Notes: generated from the letters alone by a model not told the origin. A stretch of 64,000 bases of DNA from Microbacterium galbinum (GCF_023101185.1 NZ_CP078077.1:186001-250000), one strand, 5' to 3'; positions 45,089 through 52,931 are shown, counted from the stretch's first letter. Program-made: numbers and translations.

Positions 45089-45165
45089 CACCTGCACGGA
45101 GTGCGCACGTCTGCACGGTGAAAACCGGCATCCACCCGTGCGGACGTGTTTCCTCCGTGCAGGTG
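45089..45165. repeat. Right 77-bp four-box palindrome
   Basis: Boxes cacctgcacgg (45089-45099), cgtctgcacgg (45108-45118), ccgtgcggacg (45136-45146) and ccgtgcaggtg (45155-45165), with spacers of 8, 17 and 8 bp exactly as in the left copy. Box 1 and box 4 both differ from the left copy yet remain perfectly complementary. The unit lies 103 bp upstream of the DUF559 start. The spacers share little sequence with those of the left copy. Confidence 0.9.
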
Positions 45166-45198
45166 CGCACGTGCGGCGGGCTGCAGTCGGCTGAGGCG

Positions 45199-45213
45199 GC
45201 GCGCACCGCGCGC
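45199..45213 (-). terminator. Short GC hairpin after the membrane reductase gene
   Basis: gcgcgc-acc-gcgcgc just after the stop at 45217 on the minus strand; no T-tract. Confidence 0.35.
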
Positions 45214-45216
45214 GAG

Positions 45217-46791
45217 TCAGTACCCGGCGAAGGCGTCGGTGGTCAGGGCACGGGCGCGCTGGAGAGCGGGCGCGAGGTCGGCGATCAGGCGAGGCGGACC
45301 CGAGATGAACGCATGACGATCGGCGATGTCGGGCACGAAGCGGTCGAGACCGTCGGCGTCGAGGCGGACGCCGTGCGCCCAGGTCCAGTGCGGCGGGAGG
45401 TCGTGCGGCTGGTCTCGGGTGAACACGATCACGCGCGCTCCGGTCGCGGCGAGCTCGTCGCGGAACGCGAGCTCGGCGGCCTCCGCCGCGACGTACACGA
45501 GCACGACGTCGCGCTCGATGCCCTGGGCCTGCAGCTGCCGGAGCTGCGAGACGAACGGCGTGACGCCGATGCCGGCGGCCACCATCAGCACGGGGCTCTC
45601 GCCGCGCGGGAGCAGGAAGTCGCCCCAGGTGCCGGTGACCGCGAGCGTCGTGCCCGGTTCGGCGGCGGCGAGGGCGCGCTTGTACGACGACGGATGCTGC
45701 TGGTCGCCGTTCTTGTACGCGATGCGCAGCGTCGGAAGGTCGGCCGGAGCGGAGACGATGCTGAACTCGCGGCGGGTTCCCCGTGCGTCCGGGCGGTGAT
45801 GCGGCACGTCGAGTTCGAGGTACTGCCCGGGGAGGAACGACACCTTCCCCTTCGCGCGGAACGTCAGCTCCTGCGCGGTGGGTGTGACGAACCGGCGCTT
45901 CTCGAGCACCAGGCGCACCGAGCCGCGCACCGCGAACGCGAAGGCCACCAGGTTACCGATGAGGAGCGCCCGTTCCTGGCCGAGCGTGAACAGCCCGGCG
46001 ATCGAGATCGGCCAGCCGGCCAGCACGCCCACGACCGCGGCGACCGAGAACTGCTGCCAACGCCGCGGCGGCAGCGTCAGCGGCTCGGAGAGCATGAATG
46101 CCCCGAGGAAGAGGAACGGCGACTGCAGCAGCGCGAACGAGAACGCGGTGCCGAGATCGGCGTCGAGGCCGGCCTGCTGGGCCTGTACGAACTGGCGCAG
46201 CACCGACGTAGCGAGAGCGATCACGAGGAACAGCAGCACGATCCGCACCTTCTCGGTGCGCCACAGCACGGCGAGACCGAGCAGCACGACCGGGATCGTG
46301 AGCGACGGGGTGCCGACCCACCACGATGCCGAGGTGCCGAGCCACGAGAACGCCCCGAACGACCCCACGATCGAGACGACGGCGGCACCGAACGCGGCGG
46401 GGTTGAGGATGTGGCGTCCGCGCCAGGCGATCAGGTACTTCGACAGGCTCGCCACGGCGCCCGCGATCGCGAGACCGAGGATCGCCTGCACCTCGACGCC
46501 CGGGCGCAGGACGAAGAGCAGGATCAGCGCGGTCACGACCGACGACTCGATACGCCACGGCAGGCGGAGCAGACGCTGCACCAGCGCATCCACGCCCGAG
46601 ATCACGACGGCGAGCACCAGGAACGACACCACGATCTCGATCGGCGTGGGCGAGACGATGACCCCGAGCGCCGACAGGCCGAGGGCGATGACGGCGAGGG
46701 CGATGAGCGCGAACAGCACCAGCCGGTACATCGACAGGGCCCCGAGGAGGGCGAGCACGCGCTGCCGTGCGGCGGTGAAGGAACGGTTCAT
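45217..46791 (-). CDS. NqrB/RnfD-like membrane protein fused to a ferredoxin-NADP reductase-like domain
   Basis: 524 residues. The first 290 or so carry about ten hydrophobic segments with RnfD/NqrB-like landmarks (RGRHILNPAAFGAAVV and FMLSEPLTLPPRRW). The C-terminal 220 are an FNR-type flavin reductase: LPGQYLELDVP, then RREFSIVSAP for FAD, and MVAAGIGVTPFVSQLR and FISGPPRLI for NAD(P)H. It thus seems to take electrons from NAD(P)H in the cytosol and pass them into the membrane. I see no clear S/TGAT-type flavinylation motif in it. The ApbE and FMN-lipoprotein genes lie directly upstream in the same orientation (15 and 49 bp gaps). Confidence 0.82.
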   Translation of the reverse strand: MNRSFTAARQRVLALLGALSMYRLVLFALIALAVIALGLSALGVIVSPTPIEIVVSFLVLAVVISGVDALVQRLLRLPWRIESSVVTALILLFVLRPGVEVQAILGLAIAGAVASLSKYLIAWRGRHILNPAAFGAAVVSIVGSFGAFSWLGTSASWWVGTPSLTIPVVLLGLAVLWRTEKVRIVLLFLVIALATSVLRQFVQAQQAGLDADLGTAFSFALLQSPFLFLGAFMLSEPLTLPPRRWQQFSVAAVVGVLAGWPISIAGLFTLGQERALLIGNLVAFAFAVRGSVRLVLEKRRFVTPTAQELTFRAKGKVSFLPGQYLELDVPHHRPDARGTRREFSIVSAPADLPTLRIAYKNGDQQHPSSYKRALAAAEPGTTLAVTGTWGDFLLPRGESPVLMVAAGIGVTPFVSQLRQLQAQGIERDVVLVYVAAEAAELAFRDELAATGARVIVFTRDQPHDLPPHWTWAHGVRLDADGLDRFVPDIADRHAFISGPPRLIADLAPALQRARALTTDAFAGY

Positions 46792-46806
46792 GAGCTCGAC
46801 TCTTCC

Positions 46807-47688
46807 CTATCGGGGCGAACGGGTGGGGGTGAAGATCTCGACGGGGCACCCGGGTGAGCGCTGCGCTCGGCCGTCGGTGCTCATGCGCACCCACTCGACG
46901 CCCCAGCGAGCAGCGAGTTCGGGGCCGCCGTCGAAGAAGAGCGCGGTGGCGACGGCATCCGCGGTCATGGCGTCGGGTGCGATCGCCCAGGTCGCCGCCC
47001 AGGTACGCACCGGCAGTCCGGTACGGGCGTCGAGCACATGGTGCAGTCCGTCGCCCCAGGCCCGGCGGTTGATGGCCGAGGCGCACAGGGCCTGGTCACG
47101 GATCGTGGCGACGCCGATCGCCCGCGACGGATCGAACGGATGCTCCAGGCCGATGCGCACACCGGCGCCGTCGGCACCGGCGCCGCGCACGGAGAGGTCG
47201 CCGCCGGCGTCGACGATCAGGTCACCCGCGACTCCGCTCAGCGCATCGCGCACGAGGTCGACGAGACGCCCCTTGCCGAGCGCACCGACGTCGATCAGTG
47301 CGGGATGCGCGACCGCCGCCGTTCCCGTCGTCCACCGCACCCGCTCGGTCCACTCGGCCGGCGCGATCACCGGCTCTGCGGCCGTGAGCGAGTAGTCGGC
47401 GTCGTAACCGAGGGCTTCGAGGCTCTCCCCCACGAGCGGATTGACCGCCCCGGCGGTCGCATCCGACAGCTCGCGGTACGCATCGAGCATCGCCCCCGCG
47501 TCGGGAGAGGCGAGCATGCCGCCCTCGCGCGCGAGGCGCGTGACATCGGAGTCGGAGCGGAACCGCGACCACTCCCGGTCGAAGCGCTCGATCACGGCAT
47601 CGACGGCGCCGCGGGAGTCCGCCGACAGCTCGTCGGCCGACTCGATCTCCCAGCGCGTGCCGATCGCCTCGAATCGCCAGATCACCAT
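46807..47688 (-). CDS. apbE: FAD:protein FMN transferase (ApbE family)
   Basis: 293 residues. Transfers FMN from FAD to a threonine of target proteins. Family features visible are FEAIGTRWEIE at the start (usual F..MGT..), VNPLVGESLEALGYD, LIDVGALGKGRLVDLV, LIVDAGGDLSVRG, and the late metal site APDAMTADAVATALFF. No signal peptide or lipobox is seen, unlike many ApbE proteins, so it may act in the cytosol. The start codon lies inside a 14-bp tandem repeat. The likely substrate is the FMN-binding lipoprotein encoded just upstream. Confidence 0.9.
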   Translation of the reverse strand: MVIWRFEAIGTRWEIESADELSADSRGAVDAVIERFDREWSRFRSDSDVTRLAREGGMLASPDAGAMLDAYRELSDATAGAVNPLVGESLEALGYDADYSLTAAEPVIAPAEWTERVRWTTGTAAVAHPALIDVGALGKGRLVDLVRDALSGVAGDLIVDAGGDLSVRGAGADGAGVRIGLEHPFDPSRAIGVATIRDQALCASAINRRAWGDGLHHVLDARTGLPVRTWAATWAIAPDAMTADAVATALFFDGGPELAARWGVEWVRMSTDGRAQRSPGCPVEIFTPTRSPR

Positions 47689-47728
47689 CGCCGGATCACC
47701 ACGACCACGTCACCATCGCCAGATCACC
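47673..47728. repeat. Four 14-bp tandem units spanning the apbE start
   Basis: Units atcgccagatcacc at 47673-47686 and 47715-47728 are identical, that at 47687-47700 has one change, and that at 47701-47714 is diverged. On the minus strand the unit contains GTGATCTGGCGAT, so the apbE initiation region (ATG-GTG-ATC-TGG) has been copied upstream. Confidence 0.85.
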
Positions 47729-47737
47729 CGTCGGGGA

Positions 47738-48217
47738 TCAGGCTGCGGCCTGCTCCTTGATGTCATCGACGGCGGCGTTGAACCCACCGCTGGTCAGCGA
47801 GGATCCGGCCACGCGGCTGACGTTCAGGTCGTCGAGCGCCTTGCCCTCGACCTCTTCGGAGATGCCGTCGATGAACGCGCCCTGGTACTGCTCGGTCTCG
47901 CGCGCCTGCGGGTCACCGGTCACCTCGACGTCGGTGACGACGCCGTCGGCGAGGGTGAGGGTCACCGAGATCGTCTCGACCGATTCGGGGGTCTGGTACG
48001 AGCCCTCCGCCGTGTAGGTGCCGTCGGCGTACGACGACGACGCATCGGCGCCCGAGGAGGACTCCGAGCCGGTCGCGCTGTCGGTGCCGGAGGTGCTGTC
48101 GGTCGTCCCGCCGGTGCCGGTCGGCGTGGTCGCGCATCCGGCAAGGACGAGGAGTCCGGCGATGCCCACGAGGGCGGATCCCTTGCGGACGGAAGTCGGT
48201 ACGGTCGTGCGGATCAT
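47738..48217 (-). CDS. FMN-binding-domain lipoprotein
   Basis: 159 residues. Signal peptide with lipobox LAGC (lipidated Cys28), then a Ser/Thr/Gly-rich spacer of about 35 residues and a C-terminal FMN-binding domain (SYQTPESVETISVTL, VTDVEVTGDPQ). The end of the domain, VAGSSLTSGGFNAAV, matches the flavinylation site consensus (SGATxTS), so the FMN would be attached to Thr142. The ATG at 48217 follows gggagg. Acts outside the membrane as an electron carrier, probably reduced by the membrane reductase of the same cluster. Confidence 0.85.
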   Translation of the reverse strand: MIRTTVPTSVRKGSALVGIAGLLVLAGCATTPTGTGGTTDSTSGTDSATGSESSSGADASSSYADGTYTAEGSYQTPESVETISVTLTLADGVVTDVEVTGDPQARETEQYQGAFIDGISEEVEGKALDDLNVSRVAGSSLTSGGFNAAVDDIKEQAAA

Positions 48218-48320
48218 GGTGGTCCTCCCGGCTCGGTGTCGTCGACGCGGTGTCGATGATCCGAGCGTAGGAAGGGTGGCTATGTGCCCGCTGTGCCGTG
48301 TCGAGGCGACGGCTATGGGC

Positions 48321-49355
48321 CTACGCGTCGCCGCCGAACATGCTCGTGACCGAGCCGTCCTCGAAGACCTCGTGGATCGCGCGGGCGAGCAGCGGAGCGA
48401 TCGGGAGGATCGTGAGCTTGTCCCAGCGACGCGACTCGGTGAGCGGGATCGTGTCGGTGATGACGACCTCGTCGATCGAGGAGTCCTGCAGACGATCGGA
48501 TGCCGGGTCGCTGAAGATCGCGTGCGTCGCCGCGACGATGACGCGGTGCGCGCCGGCCGCCTTCAGCGCCTGCGCGGCCTTGACGATCGTGCCGCCGGTG
48601 TCGATCATGTCGTCGACGAGGAGGCAGGTGCGGCCCTCGACCGTACCGACGATCTCGTGCACGGAGACCTGGTTCGCGACCTTCGGATCGCGGCGCTTGT
48701 GGATGATCGCGAGCGGGGCGCCGAGGCTGTCGGACCACGTGTCGGCGACGCGCACGCGCCCCATGTCGGGCGAGACGACCGTGAGGATCTCGCGGTCAGC
48801 GGCCGAGAGCGTGCGCTCGAAGTAGTCGAGCAGCACGGGCTTGGCGAAGAGGTGGTCGACGGGACCGTCGAAGAAGCCCTGGATCTGGGCTGCGTGCAGG
48901 TCGACGCTCATCACGCGGTCGGCGCCGGCGGTCTTGAGCAGGTCGGCGACGAGACGGGCGCTGATCGGCTCGCGACCGCGGCCCTTCTTGTCCTGACGCG
49001 AGTACGGATAGTACGGGGCGACGACCGTGATGCGCTTGGCCGAGGCGCGCTTGGCGGCGTCGATCATGATGAGCGTCTCCATGAGCCACTCGTTGACCGG
49101 CTCGCCGAAGGTCTGCACGAGGAAGAGATCGACGCCGCGGATCGACACCTCGAAGCGCGCGTAGATCTCGCCGGAGGCGAAGGTGCGGTGCTCGACCGGA
49201 GCGATCTCCGTGCCGAGGGCCTCGGCGACGGCCGCCGTGAGCTCGGGGTGCGAGCGCCCACCCGCGACGACGAGCCGCTTCTTGGTCTTCGCGATGATGC
49301 CGGGGGCTACCCCGTTGTCGCGATCCAGATCGACCGTCTTCTTCTTCCGGGCCAT
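48321..49355 (-). CDS. prs: Ribose-phosphate pyrophosphokinase
   Basis: 344 residues. Makes PRPP from ribose-5-phosphate and ATP. HPELTAAVAEALG near the start, FASGEIYARFEVSIRG, APYYPYSRQDKKGRGREP, the SVDLHAAQIQGFF histidine and the PRPP loop LLVDDMIDTGGTIVKAA are intact. The N-terminus has a basic extension (ARKKKTVDLDRD) before the usual family start. The ATG at 49355 is 8 bp after the glmU stop; glmU-prs is a common actinobacterial pair. Confidence 0.96.
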   Translation of the reverse strand: MARKKKTVDLDRDNGVAPGIIAKTKKRLVVAGGRSHPELTAAVAEALGTEIAPVEHRTFASGEIYARFEVSIRGVDLFLVQTFGEPVNEWLMETLIMIDAAKRASAKRITVVAPYYPYSRQDKKGRGREPISARLVADLLKTAGADRVMSVDLHAAQIQGFFDGPVDHLFAKPVLLDYFERTLSAADREILTVVSPDMGRVRVADTWSDSLGAPLAIIHKRRDPKVANQVSVHEIVGTVEGRTCLLVDDMIDTGGTIVKAAQALKAAGAHRVIVAATHAIFSDPASDRLQDSSIDEVVITDTIPLTESRRWDKLTILPIAPLLARAIHEVFEDGSVTSMFGGDA

Positions 49356-49362
49356 GGCCTGC

Positions 49363-50793
49363 CTATTCCGCCGCTCGCTCTCGGGCCACGGCATCCGCCG
49401 CGCCCGTCCCTGCTCTGTTCTTCTCGACCCAGCCCTCGATGTTGCGCTGGGGTGCGACGGTCATGGCCAGTGCACCGGCCGGAACATCCTTGCGGACGAC
49501 CGCGCCGGCGCCGGTCTTCGCGCCTGCACCAAGCCTAACGGGCGCGACGAGCACCGTGTGCGACCCGGTGTGCACCTCGTCGCCGATCTCCGTTCGGTGC
49601 TTATTCACGTCGTCGTAGTTCGCCGTGATCGTGCTCGCGCCGAGGTTCACGCCGCGGCCGATCGTGGCGTCTCCCACGTACGACAGATGCGGCACCTTGC
49701 TGCCCTCGCCGATCTCGGCGTTCTTGGTCTCGACGTACGCGCCGATCTTTCCCTTCGCGCCCAGGATCGTCCCGGGGCGCAGGAACGAGAACGGCCCGAC
49801 GGTCGCCTCGGCTCCGATCACCGCGAGGGTGGCATCGGTGCGGCGGACGATCGCGGCCTCGCCGACCTCGCAGTCCACGAGAGTCGTGTCCGGGCCGATG
49901 ATCGCGCCCTCGGCGATCGTCGTGGCGCGCAGGATGTGCGTGTTCGGGAGGATCGTGACGTCGGGGGCGAGCACGGCGTCGTCGTCGATCCACGTGGTGG
50001 CCGGGTCGACGATCGTGACGCCCTCGCGCTGCCAGCGGCGAACGATGCGGTCGTTGAGCACGCGTCCCGCCTCGGCGAGCTGGATGCGGTCGTTGATGCC
50101 GAACGTCGATGCGGTGTCGACCGCGATCTCCGCCGCGACACGGTGCTGCGCACCTCGCAGCAGTTCGATCACTGTGGTCAGGTACATCTCGCCCTGTGCG
50201 TTGTCCTGACCGACCTGTGCGAGGAAGCTGCGCAGTTCGGGCGCGCGGAAGACGTAGACGCCGGCGTTGATCTCGGTGACGGCGGCCTCGGCGTCGGTGG
50301 CGTCCTTCTGCTCGACGATGCGCTGCACGGTGCCGTCCGCGTCGCGGATGACACGGCCGTATCCGGTGGGATCGTCGAGGCGCGCACTCAGCAGCGTCGC
50401 GGCGGCGGCGGCCGCTCGGTGTCCATCGATGAGGGCGCTGAGCGTGTCCGCCTCCAGGAGGGGAACATCACCCGACAGCACGAGCACGTCGCCCGTGAAG
50501 TCGTCGGGGAGGGCGTCGATCGCGACCTGCACGGCGCGACCGGTGCCCGGCACTTCGTCCTGATCGATGAACACGGCGTCCGGGTAGTCCTCGGCGAGGG
50601 CCGCGACGACCTGGTCGCGCTCGTGCCGCACGACGACCTCGACGTGCGCGGCGCCGAGCCGGGCGGCGGTCGTGAGCACGTGGCCGACGAGCGGGCGACC
50701 GCCGATCGGGTGCAGCACCTTCGGCAGCCGGGACTTCATGCGCGTGCCCTGCCCTGCGGCGAGGACGACGATCGCGAGGTTGTTCTCCGTCAT
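49363..50793 (-). CDS. glmU: Bifunctional N-acetylglucosamine-1-phosphate uridyltransferase / acetyltransferase
   Basis: 476 residues. The N-terminal pyrophosphorylase domain starts NLAIVVLAAGQGTRMKS and has PLVGHV and the GDVPLL strand. The C-terminal left-handed beta-helix (from about 255) has hexapeptide repeats and the acetyltransferase segment NYDDVNKHRTEIGD. Produces UDP-GlcNAc for peptidoglycan. The ATG at 50793 lies one base after the 3' end of tRNA-Gln; the frame continues into the tRNA only as an artefact. There is no well-spaced ribosome-binding site, so the message may become leaderless after tRNA processing. Confidence 0.96.
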   Translation of the reverse strand: MTENNLAIVVLAAGQGTRMKSRLPKVLHPIGGRPLVGHVLTTAARLGAAHVEVVVRHERDQVVAALAEDYPDAVFIDQDEVPGTGRAVQVAIDALPDDFTGDVLVLSGDVPLLEADTLSALIDGHRAAAAAATLLSARLDDPTGYGRVIRDADGTVQRIVEQKDATDAEAAVTEINAGVYVFRAPELRSFLAQVGQDNAQGEMYLTTVIELLRGAQHRVAAEIAVDTASTFGINDRIQLAEAGRVLNDRIVRRWQREGVTIVDPATTWIDDDAVLAPDVTILPNTHILRATTIAEGAIIGPDTTLVDCEVGEAAIVRRTDATLAVIGAEATVGPFSFLRPGTILGAKGKIGAYVETKNAEIGEGSKVPHLSYVGDATIGRGVNLGASTITANYDDVNKHRTEIGDEVHTGSHTVLVAPVRLGAGAKTGAGAVVRKDVPAGALAMTVAPQRNIEGWVEKNRAGTGAADAVARERAAE

Positions 50794-50794
50794 G

Positions 50795-50866
50795 CTCCGC
50801 CGCCAGGACTCGAACCTAGACCTCACAGCTCCAAAGGCTGTCGTGCTGCCATTACACCACGGCGGA
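50795..50866 (-). tRNA. tRNA-Gln (anticodon TTG)
   Basis: Minus-strand cloverleaf of 72 nt. The acceptor stem TCCGCCG/CGGCGGA has discriminator G at 50795. The anticodon arm ACAGC-CTTTGGA-GCTGT gives anticodon TTG (reads CAA), and the T arm contains GGTTCGAGTCC. CCA is not encoded. The glmU start codon begins at 50793. Confidence 0.95.
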
Positions 50867-50948
50867 CCGCAGCCTCCGCGAGGAAAGCCGCCCGCTCATT
50901 CTGCCACGCCGACATCGGCGCGAAACACGGCTCTGGGATGCTTCGACC

Positions 50949-51455
50949 ATGAGCATCCTGATCGACCGCGTCGCGGGCCCGACCCCCGGCCTCGCCGCGT
51001 TCCTCCTCGCGCACCACGACGACATGGCCGGCACCGCGCCGCCCGAGAGCCAGCACGCGCTGTCGCTCGATCGGCTCCTCGCCCCGGGCGTGCGGCTGTT
51101 CGTGGCGCGCGACGGCGACGATCTCGTCGCCACGGGAGCACTCGCCCCTCTCGCCGAGGGTCACGAGGAGCTCAAGTCGATGCGCACCGAGCCCGCCCGC
51201 CGGGGACAGGGTCTGGGGCGGGCGATGCTCGATGCCCTGCTCGCCGACGCCCGCAGCCGCGGCACCCGCCGAATCTCGCTCGAGACCGGCAGCGCGGAGT
51301 TCTTCCGCCCGGCGCACGCGCTGTATGCGCGAGCCGGGTTCGTGGAGTGCGCCCCGTTCGGCTCCTACCTGCCCGACCCGCACAGCACGTTCATGACCGT
51401 CGAGCTCGGCGACGAAGCGCAGTCGGGGCCCTCGGGCGCGATAATGGAGGGATGA
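50949..51455 (+). CDS. GNAT-family N-acetyltransferase
   Basis: 168 residues. The acetyl-CoA binding loop is recognisable as ARRGQGLGRAMLDALL (R/Q-x-x-G-x-G/A), followed by ISLETGSAEFF and ALYARAGFVECAPFGSY, the YxxxGF signature of the fold. ELKSMRTEPARRG resembles the ElaA/phosphinothricin acetyltransferase-like branch. The acceptor is unknown. Overlaps the MarR gene by ATGA, so the regulator may control it. Confidence 0.87.
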   Translation: MSILIDRVAGPTPGLAAFLLAHHDDMAGTAPPESQHALSLDRLLAPGVRLFVARDGDDLVATGALAPLAEGHEELKSMRTEPARRGQGLGRAMLDALLADARSRGTRRISLETGSAEFFRPAHALYARAGFVECAPFGSYLPDPHSTFMTVELGDEAQSGPSGAIMEG

Positions 51456-51946
51456 GCGCAACGGACGAGGTCGATCGGATCGTCGGCGCCTGGAACACAC
51501 AGCGCCCCGACCTCGACTTCTCGCCCCTCGAGGTGCTCTCCCGCATGGACCGGCTCTCGCGCCACCTCGACCGCGCGCGACGCGACGTCTTCCGCCGCAG
51601 CGACCTCGAGCCCTGGGAGTGGGACGTGCTCTCGGCGCTGCGGCGCGCGGGGGCGCCGTTCCAGCTCTCCCCCAAGCAGCTGCTGCAGCAGACGCTCGTC
51701 TCGAGCGGCACGATGACCAATCGCATCGACCGCCTCGTCGGGCGTCGTCTGGTGCGACGCGAGGCCGATCCCGGCGACGGCAGGAGCATCCTGGTCACGC
51801 TGACCGACGACGGACGCACGCGGGTGGATGCCGCGATCACCCGCCTCGTCGACGTCGAGGCCGACCTGCTGCAGGCGCTGTCGCGGGGCGATCGCGATCG
51901 GCTGGCCGGGTTGTTGCGCAAGCTCAGCCTGAGCTTCGACGCGTGA
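51452..51946 (+). CDS. MarR-family transcription regulator
   Basis: 164 residues. The winged helix is visible as LEPWEWDVLSALRR, QLLQQTLVSSGTMTNRID (recognition helix), LVRREADPGDGRSILVTLT (wing) and a long C-terminal dimerisation helix. The DGR of the wing is conserved. The ATG at 51452 lies in the overlap with the GNAT gene and follows ggaggg. MarR proteins are usually ligand-released repressors of nearby genes; no operator was identified. Confidence 0.9.
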   Translation: MSATDEVDRIVGAWNTQRPDLDFSPLEVLSRMDRLSRHLDRARRDVFRRSDLEPWEWDVLSALRRAGAPFQLSPKQLLQQTLVSSGTMTNRIDRLVGRRLVRREADPGDGRSILVTLTDDGRTRVDAAITRLVDVEADLLQALSRGDRDRLAGLLRKLSLSFDA

Positions 51947-51952
51947 GCGGGG

Positions 51953-51958
51953 TACGCT
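51953..51958 (+). promoter_or_regulatory. -10 element, leaderless promoter of the pseudouridine synthase gene
   Basis: TACGCT, 7 nt, then the second ATG at 51966. The first in-frame ATG (51960) is only 1 nt from the box and would lie upstream of the transcription start, so the second is preferred. Confidence 0.5.
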
Positions 51959-51965
51959 GATGGGC

Positions 51966-52931
51966 ATGCCCTCGCCCCTTCCCGTGCGCGACGGCGTCGG
52001 CGCGACGCGCCTGCACGTGCCGCTCACCGGGCCATGGCCGACGATCGCCGACTACATGGTGGAGCGCTTCTTCCACCTCGAGCCGGAACTGCTGCGGGTG
52101 CGCTTCGACCGCGGTGAGATCGTCGACATCGACGCCCGCGCAGTGCCGCGCGATGCGCCCCTGGGGAGCGTGGAGTTCGTCTGGTACTACCGTGAGCCCC
52201 CGGTCGAGAGCGTCATCCCCTTCGAGATCGAGGTCCTCCACCGCGACGACGACCTCGTCGTGGTCGACAAGCCGCACTTCCTCCCGACCACGCCGGGAGG
52301 CAAGTTCCTGCAGAACTCCGCCCTGGTGCGGCTGCGCAACCTCCTCGACAACCCCGACCTCGCTCCGATCCACCGCCTCGATCGAGCGACGGCCGGCCTG
52401 CTGATGTTCTCCGCGCGCCCCGCGACGCGCGGCGCCTACCAGCTTCTCTTCGAGACCCGCCGGGTGCAGAAGACCTACGAGGCGGTGTCGGCCCGCCCCG
52501 AGGGCTGGGATCCCGAGCGTCCGGCCCTGGCGGGGCATCCGCTCCCCCTCGTGTACCGCACCCACATCGACAAGCATCGCGGCGAGCTGCGCGTGCGGGT
52601 CGACGACGAGCGCGAGCCGAACTCGGAGACGCTGATCGAGCTCATCCGTGCCGATGACCGGGTCGTGCACACGCTGCTGCGCCCGCACAGCGGCAAGATG
52701 CACCAGTTGCGCGTGCACCTCTCGGCTCTGGGCGCCGGCATCCTGAACGATCCGTTCTATCCCGAGCTGCGTCCGGAGGCGCCCGACGACTTCGCCCGTC
52801 CCATGCAGCTGCTCGCGCGCGAGCTGAGCTTCACCGACCCGCTGTCGGGCGAGGATCGCGTGTTCACGACGCGTCGTCGCCTGCAGGACGCTCCCGCCGG
52901 CGACGCGGCAGAAACCCCCGCAGGCGACTGA
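51966..52931 (+). CDS. RluA-family pseudouridine synthase
   Basis: 321 residues from the promoter-supported ATG. The N-terminal part (about 1-75) is an S4-like region: ADYMVERFFHLEP. The catalytic domain has VVDKPHFLPTTPGG, the catalytic Asp139 in HRLDRATAGLL, VQKTYEAV and HSGKMHQLRVHLSALG. Isomerises uridine in rRNA or tRNA. The sequence is of the type often annotated as RluA/pseudouridylate synthase in actinobacteria; the target position cannot be assigned. The C-terminus is Ala/Thr rich. Confidence 0.9.
   Translation: MPSPLPVRDGVGATRLHVPLTGPWPTIADYMVERFFHLEPELLRVRFDRGEIVDIDARAVPRDAPLGSVEFVWYYREPPVESVIPFEIEVLHRDDDLVVVDKPHFLPTTPGGKFLQNSALVRLRNLLDNPDLAPIHRLDRATAGLLMFSARPATRGAYQLLFETRRVQKTYEAVSARPEGWDPERPALAGHPLPLVYRTHIDKHRGELRVRVDDEREPNSETLIELIRADDRVVHTLLRPHSGKMHQLRVHLSALGAGILNDPFYPELRPEAPDDFARPMQLLARELSFTDPLSGEDRVFTTRRRLQDAPAGDAAETPAGD

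Noticed and set aside
44073..45165. Classical insertion sequence
   Set aside because: No transposase motif occurs in the gene. Each end is itself a palindrome rather than a simple terminal inverted repeat, and no target-site duplication is visible outside 44073 and 45165.
45118..46857. Long plus-strand frame across the membrane reductase gene
   Set aside because: Composition is highly charged and repetitive, and it is antisense to a well-recognised membrane-plus-FNR protein.
51960..51965. First ATG of the pseudouridine synthase frame as the start codon
   Set aside because: It lies one base after the -10 box, upstream of the expected transcription start. The ATG at 51966 has the 7-nt spacing seen at other genes here.
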